Below, in pieces: positions 34,190 through 46,294 of a DNA stretch of 64,000 nucleotides. Source of the stretch: Macrotis lagotis (taxonomy: Eukaryota > Chordata > Mammalia > Peramelemorphia > Peramelidae); assembly GCF_037893015.1 (NCBI RefSeq), contig NC_133661.1, positions 220,788,445 through 220,852,444 on the forward strand. The letters run 5' to 3'. Position numbers and translations under genes: made by a program. Under the pieces are notes generated by a model, which had not been told where the DNA came from, did no database searches, and worked only from the letters and a program-made list of their open reading frames with translations. Positions within the stretch are counted from its first letter, which is position 1. Each line of letters opens with the position of its first letter.

Positions 34190-34536
34190 ATAATGCCTGA
34201 CATAGAAGTGTTCTAATAATTTCTTTATTTTACACATAATTAATTCTAAATAAAAAAAAGCAAAGGGACAATATGATAATGACCATGTACATGGATCTTC
34301 TCGTTATTCATATTTTATTGCTTGGATGTGACCCTAAAAAACATCTAATTTTCAATTATTAATCAATGCTCTTAAGTGGGTCTTCTATGCAGCTCATTTG
34401 ATAGTCTCTCCCATTATATTAATTGGATGCAATTTACAGATAATACATTCTTGTTTCCCTGAGAGAGTACAAAGAAGTTCATCTTTGTCTTTGTATCTCC
34501 ATTACTCAACAAAGTCTATGGCCATTGAGGTGTTTT
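34190..34536. other. AT-rich unassigned sequence
   Basis: Contains homeodomain-type cores (TTATTAATCAATG, ATATTAATTGGATGC at about 34355-34430). No repeat recognised until an old LINE-type end near 34470. Confidence 0.3.
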
Positions 34537-34691
34537 AAAAAAAACATTTTTTTATTTAAGGCAAAGAAGTTAAGTGATTTGCCCAATGTCACACAGCTAG
34601 GCAATTATTAAGTGTCTGAGGCTGGATTTGAACTCAGGTACTCCTGACTCCAGAGCTGGGGGCTCTATCCACTGCACCACCTAGTTGCCCC
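34537..34691 (-). mobile_element. Marsupial tRNA-derived SINE
   Basis: Minus-strand copy flanked by TTGAGGTGTTT on both sides. Confidence 0.95.
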
Positions 34692-35009
34692 TTGTTGAGG
34701 TGTTTAATAAATATTTGTTGATTGTTTGGTTCAGAATGTTTGGAGGGTCATGCAAGTATGACACCTTCTCATATGATCAATGCTGCAGGTTTCTTTGTTT
34801 CCAATCTTGTAACCTGAACTCAAATTAGATACTATGTTCAAAAGTTTGCCTATCTTCTCCCTTAAAGGAATCCAATTGATGGGTTCTGTTTGGGGAAAAG
34901 TAGTGACACTAACTCTGTCATAGAATTAATTCTCCCTCTGTGCAGGGAGAAAATGTATTTTTCTGGTTTGGATGTGTTCAAAGATGTATATATCTGACAT
35001 TTTGCTGTA

Positions 35010-35250
35010 CTCTAGGTGACTCAGTAGATAGAGCACTTGACCTGGAGAACAAAGACCTGAGTTCAAATGTGGTCTCAAACACTTATTAGTTGTTTGACCC
35101 TGGGAAAGTCACTTAATCCTGTTTGTCTCCATTTCTTTAATTGAAAAATGATCTGGAGAAGGAAATGGCAAACTACTCCAGTATCTTTGCCATGAAAAGA
35201 CCAAATGGAGTCATGAAGCTATGACTGAAATGATTGAACATAATTTTTGG
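35010..35250 (+). mobile_element. MAR1/Mon1-type older SINE
   Basis: TCTAGGTGACTCAGTAGATA, GAGTTCAAATGTGGTC, TGACCCTGGGAAAGTCACTT, AATGATCTGGAGAAGGAAAT, GGCAAACTACTCCAGTATCT, AATGGAGTCATGAAG: a complete plus-strand copy, diverged. Confidence 0.85.
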
Positions 35251-35269
35251 AGTAATGTTTTCAGTTCTG

Positions 35270-35730
35270 AGAGTCAAATTTTAGGAAAGATATGGATAAG
35301 ATAAAGACTGTTCACAGGAGTTTAAGCAGAATGGTCAAGGACTTTGAGATGAGAACCAGTTAAATAAATTAGAGATGTTTATCCTGGAAAAGAAAAAAAA
35401 ACTATTAGATATATGCTCATTTTCAAGTATTTGAAGGTCCATCATACATTAGAGGCTTTAGACTTGTAAGTATGACAAAAAGAAATATATGTTTGTGTGA
35501 AGAAGAGCAAGCTTCTCTTATACCAGTCTTGATAATTAGTGATAATAAATTTAGCAAAACCAGAATTCTTGTCTCTCAGTCACTAGGTGAATTAGAATCA
35601 TTCATTAGAGCATTCTCTCTAGTGAGTTCCAGTTGTTTTAAAATGAGAAGACTAATCAGTTTATCCTACCCTTCTCAACTCTTAAATAGGCAAAAAGTAT
35701 CCCTCATAATGAATGAGTACATAGTAACTT
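35270..35730 (+). mobile_element. CR1/L3-like LINE 3' fragment
   Basis: AATGGTCAAGGACTTTGAGA, GAGATGTTTATCCTGGAAAA, TTTTCAAGTATTTGAAGGTC and TTAGAGGCTTTAGACTTG follow the order of amniote CR1-type 3' regions as I remember them. No coding frame is left. Confidence 0.55.
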
Positions 35731-35739
35731 AGTGTCCTT

Positions 35740-36344
35740 CCTAGGAAAGAAAAAAGGAAAAAATTCATGCTCAAGACTGACATGTTCAAATTAGAGTTGT
35801 TAAAGGATATTTCATATAGCATCCGAGGCATATAGAGAAGACTAGGGAAGGGAGTTCTCCAAAACTGTGTTCAGATTGGGGTGGTGGTATGACAACTCCA
35901 AAAATAACTTCTCAGCTTTTCTTTTTGTATAAGGAAAGAATTGTCTCTATCACCTGCTAAGGATTCTCCCTTCTATTTTCTGGTCCCAGAATAGTAGTGA
36001 GCATGATATAATCTATTTCCTTTGATCCCAGATTTAAAATCTGAACACTGTTAGGCGGATGAGACAAAAGATTGAAATATTTCTTCCCTCCTTTAGGTTG
36101 ACTAGCACTGATAGATGAATTGTTTTATGTTTTCTTATTGGGATTCATGCCTCCACATCACTTCCCTGCTATCACCTCACTTTTCCACTTTGTGTGTCTT
36201 TCCCTTTCACTAAGTATTTCTTTATGTGCTTTCTTCCCTTATGAGAACATAAGCACTTTGGGGACAGGAGCTAATTTATTTATTATTGTATTTTTATTAC
36301 TTTGCGTAGTTTTTTTACACCTAGAGTTTAAGAAAGACTCGCTT
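35740..36344. other. Unassigned sequence
   Basis: No gene or repeat recognised, apart from GAACATAAGCACTTTGGGGA near 36244, which resembles an old LINE end. Confidence 0.3.
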
Positions 36345-36460
36345 TTTTCTTCCTTCCTTCCTTCCTTCCTTCCTTCCTTCCTTCCTTCCTTCCTCCCTCC
36401 CTCCCTCCCTCCTCCCCCCCCTGTTTCTTTCCTTTCTTTCTCTACCTACTTACCTTCTTT
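36345..36460. repeat. (CTTC)n/(CCTC)n pyrimidine microsatellite
   Basis: Tandem TTCC then CTCC units to a C-run. The neighbouring Ser/Leu/Pro-rich frame is translated repeat. Confidence 0.95.
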
Positions 36461-36640
36461 TTTTTTTGGTTTGTTTTTTTTTTTTTTGTTTTGTTTTTAG
36501 ATTTTTCTAGGCAATGAGGTTAAGTGGCTTGCCCAAGGCCACACGGCTAGGTAATTATTAAGTGTCTGAGGCCGGATTTGAACTCAGGTACTCCTGACCC
36601 CAAGGCCAGTGCTCTATCCACTGTACCACCTAGCCACCCC
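36461..36640 (-). mobile_element. Marsupial tRNA-derived SINE with long T-rich end
   Basis: Minus-strand copy. Target duplication CTACTTACCTTCTT left of the T-run and again at 36641-36654. Confidence 0.96.
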
Positions 36641-36654
36641 CTACTTACCTTCTT

Positions 36655-36745
36655 CTCTCTCTATCATCTATCTATCCATCTTTCCATCCATCCCTCTGTC
36701 CATCTGACCCTATTTCTATCTGTCTGTCTATCTGTCTATCTATCA
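36655..36745. repeat. (CTAT/CCAT/CTGT)n microsatellite
   Basis: Imperfect tetranucleotide array beginning just after the SINE's target duplication. Confidence 0.9.
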
Positions 36746-38059
36746 ATGAATGACCCAGGATTTCATAATTTCTAATAATCCCAATTGACTCTTAGATTCA
36801 TTTCACTTCTCTACCCAATATTTTTTCCACTAAAACTTTCAGTATAACTTTCCTACTCATGTAAGATTGCATTAAGTTGTATTGAAGGTTGCCTTAGCTT
36901 TTTTTCTTTTTGATTCCCACATTAGTGTACTAACTCATTTGAGCTTACAAGACAGGAAAACCACCATTTTTTGTGACATTCTTTCTATCACACATACCCC
37001 ATCCTGTACTTGTGGATTTCTCTTTTTTCAGCTTTGTGCTTACTTTATTTGTAATTTTTTCTTTGTTAACTAAAAGATTAGAGTTATCTTATTCTTGAAC
37101 TCAGTTCCCTCTCACCAAATGCTTACTACACAAAAAATAATCATTTGAAGTGGGCAATCATATTTACCCAAATAGTCGAAGAGAAATTGGGGAAGTTTTA
37201 CAGATGACAAAATACTGAAGAATAAAGGAGTAGATTCTTTGGCACAGAACAGGATAAAACTTCAGTTTACATAATGAAGAAACAATTTCACTGTAGACAT
37301 ATAATGTAAACAGTTTCTAGGAGTAGAGGTGTTGAGAATAAAGTAATTTCTTGTGGCATTCAACTTCTCTTATATGTCCAGAACTTGAGGGACCCCCATT
37401 AGCCATTTCAAAGTTCATGTTTTCCTTCTTGAACCCAGCCTCTCTCCCTCTCTAGCAATCTTTCCCCTGCACTAATATTGCATGCAACAACAAGGGCTCC
37501 AAGACCTCTCCATCAATCAGAAATCACATCTCCCTGAATATAGCATTACTCTGTCATGGGTGGGGGCATTACATTCAGATGTTTTAGAGTTGCTTCCCAT
37601 TCAGGATTAGCTGACATCTGGGGTCTCTTCCAATGTTGAAATTTCATGAATGATAAAACTGTTTAATAAGCCAGGACTGTGGAGTATGTCCTGGAACATT
37701 CAATTAGAGATGTCCTCCAGATTGAAATCAATCCATTAAATAGCAAGCATATTTTGGGTAAGAATGTTCTTCTAGCTATGTCACCCTAACTCTGTTTCTC
37801 TGTCTCTTCTACAAATATATGATGAAGGATTTTCTTAAATCCCTTAGTGAAATTCAAATACCCTTAAGGTCAAGAGAGATTGTATCTCAATCCTTCTCAA
37901 TAACTTCCAACAACTCCAGTATAAAGCATAAACACTTCTCCCTGGAATTACAAGCAACTTGGCCAAATTCTTTCTTTCTGATCTTACTGCTTAGTCGTTT
38001 TTTTATATTCTGTGTTCCAGTCAACTGCCTTACTTACTGATCCTCACATAGTGGAATAG
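36746..38059. other. Unassigned sequence
   Basis: About 1.3 kb with no recognised repeat or gene; short frames show no coding pattern. May be unique DNA. Confidence 0.35.
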
Positions 38060-38215
38060 TAGATAGACAGTCAAGCCTGCAGTCAAAAAGACCTGAGTTC
38101 ATATATAATATGGGGAAAATAATAGCATCTGCCTCTGACGATTGTTATGAGGATGAAATAAGATAATTGCAAAACAGTTGGTCTATAATAAGTGATATTT
38201 AAATGTTGGATAATA
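38060..38215 (+). mobile_element. MIR/THER-like SINE relic
   Basis: ATAGACAGTCAAGCCTGCAG, AAAAAGACCTGAGTTC, then TGAGGATGAAATAAGATAAT and AAGTGATATTTAAATGTTGG, the usual order of a MIR-class SINE with its middle deleted. Confidence 0.5.
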
Positions 38216-38640
38216 TTTGTTATCATTATATCATTAGTTGTGACTTCTCTATGGCATTAATGACTTGGATTGTGAAATAAGAGACAGTGTTATTAAATTT
38301 GTTGGTGATCTAATTCATGCATTCCTCATATCCATCTCTTAAAATACTTATGTTCTTTTGTGTCCCTTTTTTACATCAAACCTTTTCTGATACACTACCA
38401 TCACTTTTCATCTATTTTTATATGCCTTTCTGTCTACCTGGTTGTCTTTCCCATGTTGACAATAAACTCCTTAAGGTCAAGGACTTTCAATTCTATCTTT
38501 GTTCTTTATAATATGTCATATAGATTGATTGGTCATTCCATTTTTCTAATCAATACATTTCAATAATTTTCTACTTAAAGAATGGATAGTAGCTTTGACA
38601 TTTGAATTTGACCTTGGGTTCTTAAAAAAAGAATATGTCA
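38216..38640. other. Unassigned, with an old LINE-end motif
   Basis: ATTCCTCATATCCATCTC and TGACAATAAACTCCTTAAGG (about 38320-38480) resemble an L2-type end. Nothing else recognised. Confidence 0.35.
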
Positions 38641-38790
38641 GGGCGGCTAGGTGGTGCAGTGGATAAAGCACCAGCCCTGGAGTCAGGAGTACCTGGGTTC
38701 AAATCTGGTCTCAGACACTTAATAATTACCTAGCTGTGTGGCCTTGGGCAAGCCACTTAACTCCATTTGCCTTGCAAAAATCTAAAAAAA
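38641..38790 (+). mobile_element. Marsupial tRNA-derived SINE
   Basis: Complete plus-strand copy from GGGCGGCTAGGTGGTGCAG. Target duplication AAAAAAAGAATATGTCA at both edges. Confidence 0.97.
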
Positions 38791-38795
38791 AAAGA

Positions 38796-39410
38796 ATATG
38801 TCACTGAAAATGTATTGTGAAGACAGTTTCTTCCCATGAGAACTTCAATTACCTATTTCCTTCTTTACTTTTCTCTTTCTATCTCCCTTCCCCCTCCTAT
38901 TCCCTCCTATGAGCCCAAGACAAGTTGCATGTATTTGGTAGTCATATTCTGTCACCACATAGCACAGGTTAGTGTTTGCCTGGCTTTGATGTCATGCCAT
39001 GGTGTCTTGCTGGTGTGGGAGGAATCAAATCCAATTACAGACCAAGAGATTCCTGCAGCAGCCAGGTTAACTCCAGTAGTCTTATTTCCTATAAATTAGG
39101 CCCTAGGGTGAAATGATTCTTGGAAAGGCAAGTGAGAAGGATGCCTTGCACAGCATATTCCTCACTATTAATAAGCATAATTATGCAAATAATTTCTTCT
39201 TTCATTTGGTTGTTTGTTGTGCTCTTCATCAATACCAAAGGACTACTGGTAGTATTTGTCTCAATTTCTTTCTTCTTTCCCTTTTCTCTTCTCATTCCTT
39301 CTCTTTCCTTTCTCCTTTCCTCCTTTCCTTTGCTTCTTCCCCCCCCCTTTCCCTTTTCCTTCTTTCTCCCAAGGACCAAAATGAAAAATTGATTGGTATG
39401 TTGAGAGAAG
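38796..39410. other. Unassigned, with a pyrimidine-rich tract
   Basis: Pyrimidine-rich at 39264-39370; the overlapping Ser/Phe-rich frames there arise from this tract. No gene seen. Confidence 0.35.
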
Positions 39411-39580
39411 CTTATTTTTTTATTTTTTTAATTTATTTTATTTTTTGCCAGGTAGTGGGGCTAAGTGGCTTGCCGAGGTCACATAGCTAGATAATTATTA
39501 AGTGTCTGAGGCCAGATTTGAACTCAGGTACTCCTGACTCCAGGGCCAGTGCTCTATCCACTGCACCACCTAGCCACCCC
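39411..39580 (-). mobile_element. Marsupial tRNA-derived SINE
   Basis: Minus-strand copy flanked by TTGAGAGAAG on both sides. Confidence 0.95.
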
Positions 39581-40975
39581 TTGAGAGAAGTTTTTAGTTT
39601 TTCCTCTGCATCCTACTCAGTCTAGAGTCATCATGTTTTTTGAATATATTAGGTTTAACAGTCAGTTGAGAAATCAGAACAACAGCTTGAGATTCCAAAA
39701 GAACAAGAAGAGTTGAAGCAACAAAGAGCCAAGCTTTCTCTTCATGTTTACTGATACTTGAGGAATTACATGTAACAGAGACATGGCTGTTTGAAGTTAA
39801 TGATACCTTAACCAGAAAACTCTATTACATGAATGTCCATAAAATTTAATATGAGGGTGGGTTACTTCAGTGAAGGAAAATTACTGAATTGTGTAGATTG
39901 GAAAGTTGAGGTAATAAGCAATCAGTCAATTTCTACCTTACCTGTTGAGAGAGAAAAATTTAGCTCACCCTCCCTTCTTCCATCCCCATTCTCTGCAATG
40001 AACAATCTGGTTATTATTTTAAGGGGGGAAAATAATTTTTATTAAATGAAAGAGATAATTTTTCTCAGGGATTGTCAGGCACTTGGAGAGCTGCATGCTA
40101 ATAATGTACATTGATAGAAAAAGTACTACCTTCTTGTTATGCTAGTTATGGTTATTATAATGGATGAACATTCCTCTTTTCCTCTTCCCTTCTTTTTCTG
40201 CCCCTTTCCAACAATGAATCCTTGTGAATTCCAGAAAGGAAGGAAGCAGGTAAACAAAAAGCAAGTAATAAGCTTTTATTAAGTGTCTGCTACATTCTAG
40301 ATACTGAGACAGTTGGTGGAAGTACAAAGACAAAAGTGAGATGGTCTCTGTCCTCAAGGAATTTAAGTCTCTTACAAACAGAGGAGTAGCGGCCAGGTAA
40401 TGGAGTTTTGATCTAGAAGAATCACAGAATCACATATTAAAAATAGAGATAGTAAAGTATGTGGCCATCTACATATTTATCTAGTAGCAGAGGTAGAATT
40501 GAAATTCCATTTTTTTTTCTCAGAACAAGACCCAATAGGAAAACAGGAGTGGGAAGAATATGTGCTGCTAACAGCACAGATGGAAAGCTATCTGCTCTGA
40601 ATATTCTGGTGATCAGATTGAATGTGAAGCATGGTTTGGTAATGGTTAGACTGGATTCATCATTCAAACAGGACTGCAAAATAGTGAGGACTTCAAAAAA
40701 AGGTTATTATATCAGACATTTTTAACTTCCTGATAAGCTTGGAAGGATAAGAAGTACCTCAGGAGTCATTCTGTCTACACAGCAAGGTTTATGAGAGTTC
40801 TCTAGAATGTCTTCTTGATGAAATAGATCAGTAAGGGCATTCATGAATTAAAAAAAAAAGCAAATGGTATTAACTGAAAGAATCAAAGAAGTGAACAAAT
40901 AGGACCAGAGATATGAAGGGTAAGCAAGTTGCTTAAAATTACTAGATCTCATCTATAAAATTAGTAGGTTAGACA
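39581..40975. other. Mostly unassigned sequence
   Basis: 40260-40380 (TTTTATTAAGTGTCTGCTAC, TCTGTCCTCAAGGAATTTAA) is a copy of the old repeat seen near 33691. The rest has no recognised element or gene. Confidence 0.35.
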
Positions 40976-42425
40976 AATAGTAGCTAAGTGGTACAGGAAA
41001 TGGAGCACTGGGCCTCAAGTCAAGAATACTCATCTTCTAGAGAGAGCCAGGGGGCGTGGCGGGAGGTTTGAAACCCAGCTTTGAGGAGTCGGGAGCGAAT
41101 GTTAACAGATCCGCCAGAAAAGCCTGAACCGAGCCATGAGGATGGGGTCGGCCAAGAGCGTCCCAACCATCCCGGCCACCCCGGGCTGCCCCACGCCTCG
41201 CAACAAGCACCTGGCACACGTCACAGACCCGCGTTCCCCCAAGCGCCGGCATCCTGTGCACCCCCATCCAGGTGAAGACCTCACCACAACCAAGTCCCTC
41301 TGCCATGGAACAGCAGCAGGAAGTGGGGACCAAGGCTATGAAGCAACCCCAGGACTCAGATCCCCGTTCTCCCTCGTTTGGTATTATCCAAACACCCATG
41401 AAAACCAGCACAGTAGACCCTCTCAACCAGCTGGTAAAGCAACTTAGTGAGGCCTTCGGGATTGAAGCCTCTAAATCAGAGCATTCCACTGAACTGGCCC
41501 TACCTGTGAAGCTTTCATCACAGCCTGAACAGGACCTGTCTCTGGATACTCCACTAGCCCTTGAACACCAGAAACTATTGACCTCCCTGAGCCAAACTGA
41601 GGTTTCTGGCAAACAGGCAAATCCTACAGAAGTAACAGAACAGCCTCCAGCTGTTCGAATGACCAGCCAGGACTCAGACAAATTCTTGAGAAGCTCTGAT
41701 ACTCCTTGTTCCTCAGGTTCTAGGCCTCCTAGAAGGAAGCCCTCTGGCAAGGTCCTAGGGAGATCACCGCTCACCACCCTGCAGGATGATAATTCCCCTG
41801 GTCCTCTATGCCTCAGCAGAGTAAACACACCACAGTGCTGAATGAGAATGTGGGAGAACGCAAGGAAGGAGCTATTCTGGGAACTGGACACCCTCTGAAG
41901 ATCACTGGATGGGCCTGGGATCAGGGTCACAACAAAGAAAATCAGCATTGTCCCTTGGTGGAGAACTAGAACCTCATTCTCTCTACTCCTGAAATTATGC
42001 TGCTTCATTTTATCTCCTCCCTTAATAGCCCAGAGATGTACCTATTTATTCATCTTGCCTTCCCACAAAACTGAGGTAATCCCTTCTGAAAAGAGGGCAT
42101 CTTTTGTCAATCATTATCTCTATGCTTCCCTTATCTCTGCAGTCCAGATAATTCCTTCATCCCCACTTGGACAGTGTGAATTTGATGTATGATTTCTTTT
42201 ATATTAAAGACAATGTTAAAAAAAATACTCATCTTCTGAATTTCAAATCTGGTTTCAAAAACTGACCAATTGTGTGACTTTGGGTAAATCTCTGAAACTT
42301 TTTTACCTCAGTTCATCTGTGAAAATAAGCTGGAGAAGGAAATAACAAACTACTCCAGAAACCCCCAAAAAGAGTCAGAAAGAGTCAGACATGAATGAAA
42401 CCACACAGCAACAGCAACAAAAACA
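40976..42425 (+). mobile_element. MAR1/Mon1-type older SINE, split by the CDCA3 retrocopy
   Basis: Left part 40976-41038: GTAGCTAAGTGGTACAGG, GGAGCACTGGGCCTCAAGTC. Right part from 42238: TTTCAAATCTGGTTTC, TGTGACTTTGGGTAAATCTC, AGCTGGAGAAGGAAATAAC, CAAACTACTCCAGAAACC, GAGTCAGACATGAATGA. Joined across the insertion these give one normal SINE. Confidence 0.9.
41039..42223 (+). pseudogene. CDCA3: CDCA3 processed pseudogene
   Basis: CDCA3 (Tome-1, about 268 residues in human) is a cytosolic cell-cycle protein linked to SCF-mediated Wee1 turnover and destroyed by APC/C-Cdh1. The coding match starts at the ATG at 41142 (MGSAKSVP, CPTPRNKHLAHVTDPRSP) and ends at the TAG at 41967-41969 (NKENQHCPLVEN). 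It shows ILCTPIQVKTSPQP, DSDPRSPSFGIIQTPMKTS, QLVKQLSEAFGIE, KVLGRSPLTTLQDDNSPG and KEGAILGTGHPL; the C-terminal KEN box survives. Two single-base shifts break it, an extra base near 41240 and another near 41820. No introns, a GC-rich 5' leader, a 3' UTR with ATTAAA, a short A-tail, and a perfect 14-bp target duplication AATACTCATCTTCT (41025-41038, 42224-42237) prove L1-type retroposition. The 323-codon antisense frame is a shadow. Confidence 0.96.
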
Positions 42426-42683
42426 AAGTCAGACAAAATTGTCTTTATAGTCATTTCTCACTTTAATAACTAAAGTAAAAATAAAGTTAAATACAAATTA
42501 TTTCAAAATCCCTAAGCTTATGGATCAGGAGGGCCAGATTCTCTGCCTCAGCTCTTGTGAAAATGAAATGGAAAAATCATTGTAAAAGTGTTATGAGAAA
42601 GATATAAACAAAACATATAGTGTAGTTCAATAAATACTTGCAAATGGATTGGCTAAAGAACTGGTCAAGAATACATAGTCCTT
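42426..42683. other. Unassigned sequence
   Basis: No gene or repeat family recognised. Confidence 0.3.
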
Positions 42684-42846
42684 GGGGCAGCTAGGTGGTG
42701 CTAGTAGATAGAGCACTGGCCCTGGAGTCAGGAGGACCTGAGTTCAAATCCAGCCTCAAACAATAATTACCTAGCTATGTGGCCTTGGGCAAGCCATTTA
42801 ACCCCACTTACCTTGCAAAAACCTAACCCAAAAAACCCTAAAAAAA
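42684..42846 (+). mobile_element. Marsupial tRNA-derived SINE
   Basis: Plus-strand copy with head GGGGCAGCTAGGTGGTGCTA. Target duplication AAGAATACATAGTCCT with one change (AAGAATACGTAGTCCT) at the 3' side. Confidence 0.96.
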
Positions 42847-44299
42847 AGAATACGTAGTCCTAAGAAAAATGATTTCATCCAGAAAATAATTATTAGAAGT
42901 ATATGTAAATACACACACACACATACACACAGACACACACACATATGTATATATCTGAGTCTAATGTTAACTATCTTTTAGGGTGGTTGAAGGGAGGAAA
43001 GAAAAAAAGAAAATTTGCATGATAATATTTTTTTGTATATTTGAAAGAAATAGTAAGCTATACATAGTGCAATCATTTTTTTCTTGTATTATGTTATAGA
43101 AATGCTTGTTTTATTCCATAAAATTAAAATAAATAAGTTTAAGAATAAACTAGGGAGAAAAGAATACACAGTCCTCTCACTAAACAGGACACATTGGATA
43201 ATTTTCTGGACCCAGTGACATTTTCTTCTTATGGATCTGAGAATTATTCTCAACTCAGAGTATAAATAGATCTTCATTCAAAATAGATATTTAATAATTG
43301 ATTGACTTCAATGGTTCACCAAGTCATCAATCTAAAGTGGTTACATTGTGTAAATAGGAATCAAAGGAAACACAAATATGCAAAACAGATAGGTACATGA
43401 AAGAAACAAAAGACCTAGGGAGAAAAGAGAATTGTTTTTTGCAGGTCAGAGAGAGGAAAGATAGCCTCCACCCTCCAAAATTTTGGGGGATTTAATGACA
43501 TATTCTGAGAATCATACCCAAAGACTAGAAATGAAGCTGTATACAAACACAATCATTTTGCTAATTCTATGAAAGTAAAGCTTGCTAGAAGACTTCTGAG
43601 AATCTATTTTGTCTTTGGTTGACTGAATTGATTGGATGTTTTTTGGAAACCATGAATTTCCAGGGGTTTTTTTTGGTCATGTGGTGACCAACTGTGAAAA
43701 GAGATTTGGTGTGAAGTTGTTATATTTTTCACCTTTTTCCATAACACCAAGACAGGGTTGAGAATGCAATGACTGGTACTCTCTTGACTGGGACTCTCCA
43801 GGTGACATTATATGATTTCAGTGAGGGGGTGGGGAAGAATAGTGTTTTCTCTGGGTTGATATCATGGCAACCTCATTCATGTGGCTTTTAGCACCAGAGC
43901 CACAACAAGGTAAACTTGAACTGAAGGCCTCTGGGTGTCTTTGTTTCTTAGAAATTGTTCTTTCTTGATTTTGGGTGAACATATATCTTTTGAAATTCTT
44001 ATCTAGGATTAATTGTGTTAATTACATTGTATCATATGTCTAAAGGTAAAAGAAACTTAATTTGTGGAATTATTACAATCCAATTAAAAAAAATTATTGA
44101 GCCCCTTGCTATTTATAAAAGAGAAAACTTAGAACAGTGTCTCTAGGCCTTGGATTCAGAATAGACATGCATTCAAATCCTGAAGCTGATATTTACTGGA
44201 TTTTGATTTAATAGAAATAAGTAATTACTGAGTGAGGGAACTCCCCCTAAAATTCAAGTTGTTATCTTTTCTGTACCTTACAATCCTATTGAATTTCCT
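42847..44299. other. Mostly unassigned; imperfect CA tract
   Basis: CA/TA dinucleotides at about 42908-42955. The rest of this 1.4 kb shows no recognised gene or element and may be unique. Confidence 0.35.
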
Positions 44300-44405
44300 A
44301 AGAACTGAGAGGCTAAATGATTTTCCTTGGGTTACATAACCAATGTGTATCAAAGGTGTATCTTGAACTCAGGTTTCCCTGGATTCAAGGCTATCTCTGT
44401 TATCT
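44300..44405 (-). mobile_element. MIR-like SINE relic
   Basis: Read on plus: GAACTGAGAGGCTAAATGAT, GGGTTACATAACC, CTTGAACTCAGGTTTCCCTG. Short and diverged. Confidence 0.55.
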
Positions 44406-45289
44406 TTCTTCTCCATTTTTTTTAATGATACCTTTAGTATTTAAATCACATTTATTTTCAAATATATTCTCCTACTTTTCTTTAAGCAACCTATCCCTTG
44501 TATTAAAAATAAAAAAAAACCAGAACAGCAAAATTAAACATGTTACCCACACATAAGATTATAAATTAGATTTGCTAATATGCTTTAATAGAGGGGGTTT
44601 TCAATTTCTTCAATTTAAATCATCAGGAACTTATTCTACATCTAGATGTTCCAGGAACAAAGATGAAAAGATAATCCTTGATTTCAAATACTTTAGATTC
44701 TTCTGAGATTGTTGATGAGGAATCTCTATAACAACATATCAAAAACCTAAAAGTGATCAAATCACAGTGATTTCCTCTTCTCCCCACCTTAAAAAGAGTA
44801 TTGTGTGTCATGATAGAAATCATATATGATTTCTTTATAATTCAAAGCACGTGACTTTATATGTTTTTTGAGTCAGATTGTAGTATGGAAATAAAACCAC
44901 TGATTGTGTGACTAGGCCTTTGTATATCTATAGTATATGTATTTGAATACATACATACATATATACACACATACACATATATTTAGGCATATATCTATCT
45001 CTGTATCTCTTCATCTCTATTTATGTAAATATGCACTTCTATGACAAGTTTCATGAATTATTCTAGTTTTATGTCATAACCTGGTAATAGATATTCTGCA
45101 ACCCCTTGGTTTTTCCTGTGTAGACATTTAGTACAATTTTTAAAAATTATAGCTCTTTTTCCACAGGCATGTCACATTTTGAGGTATGATGCAGCCAGCA
45201 TGGTGTCATTATTCTACTGGGACAGCTGAAGGACCTTACCCTACATGGGAATACCTAATATTGTATATCACTGGATCATAAAATTTTAC
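44406..45289. other. Unassigned sequence with TA/CA tract
   Basis: ATACATACATATATACACAC around 44948-45000. No gene recognised. Confidence 0.35.
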
Positions 45290-45420
45290 ACTTGATTGAA
45301 TGGTAGAGATCATTTTGCACAGCTCTTTATTTTATACAAGAGAAAACTAAGATTTAGGAAGTTTAAGTGATATACTGGAGGTCATAGAATAAATTCTCAT
45401 TCATACCCTTGAAAATAACT
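45290..45420 (-). mobile_element. MIR-like SINE relic
   Basis: Read on plus: GGTAGAGATCATTTTGCACA, ACAAGAGAAAACTAAGAT, GTTTAAGTGATATACTGGAG, GTCATAGAAT. Confidence 0.5.
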
Positions 45421-46294
45421 TTCTGGATCTTTTCCAGGAACAAATGGTGAATGATTAGAGAAAGAATATCAATGCTAACAACAGCATCAAGTTTTAGAAT
45501 GACTAATAGAAACAGTACTGAGGGAATACTTTCTAAAGCTATGCCTCCCACCCTCCCATGTTCCTTGAATACATGAGTCTGGAGGATTTAATTAAAGAAG
45601 GAAGCAATGATGATAAACACCACAGTTAAGAAAATGTTAAATCAAGCTTATCATTGTTTTCTGAGGGAAGGCACAGATTAAGCAAAGTGAGGTAATTTGA
45701 GTTAATGAAGTTTGATTCTAATCATCCAGATCAATTAAGCTTCAAGTGCCTAGTTGGGTTCCTATTCTATGACTTTCACAAGGAACTGCTGTTTATAAAC
45801 AGGGAGGAGTTAATTGAGAAGATGTGGAAAACAGAGGGTAACATAACCAATTGTGGCTATTATGGAGAACTTCATATTGTGTCTTTCACGTCTGAAATTG
45901 AGGGAAAGGAGAAAGGGACTCAACTCCTGCTCTACTTCAAACCTTTCTTGGTGCACAGGTCATTACCAAACCAAAGAAATACTTTGATCTAATTATCAAT
46001 CATGAGAACTTTCTCATTTGACTAAGTGGAGGAAACCTGACTTCAAGTCATATAAAAAAAATAGAACCTAATTTACAGAAATGTCAATGTCATTTGGATA
46101 GTTTAGGGTAATTGTCCATGTTGGTTTTATTCTTACTCTGATACTGCCTAGCCATGTGGCTTTGGGCAAGTTACATCACCATTTTTAGGTCTTAGTTGCT
46201 TCCCACCTAAAATCAAGAATTTTGTCTAGTTATTGTCTAAGGCCTCCTTGCCTTGTTTAGTAAATGACTTGTCATGATATAGATGGTATTCTAA
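45421..46294. other. Unassigned sequence
   Basis: The 95-codon frame at 45705-45992 shows no domain I know and no intron-exon or retrocopy signs. Left as noncoding. Confidence 0.35.

Noticed and set aside
36120-36500. 126-codon Ser/Leu/Pro-rich frame
   Set aside because: Mostly a translated CTTC/CCTC repeat and T-run.
36655-36745. Regularly spaced short repeats resembling an array
   Set aside because: Tetranucleotide microsatellite without spacers; CRISPR does not apply to this eukaryotic DNA.
39089-39490. Overlapping charged and Ser/Phe-rich frames on both strands
   Set aside because: Produced by a pyrimidine-rich tract; no conserved domain.
41037-42008. 323-codon open frame on the minus strand, the longest in the window
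   Set aside because: It lies wholly antisense to the CDCA3 retrocopy, which accounts for the sequence, and has no homology I recognise.
45705-45992. 95-codon frame with mixed composition
   Set aside because: No recognised domain, no retrocopy signs and no splice context; length is within chance for a window this size.
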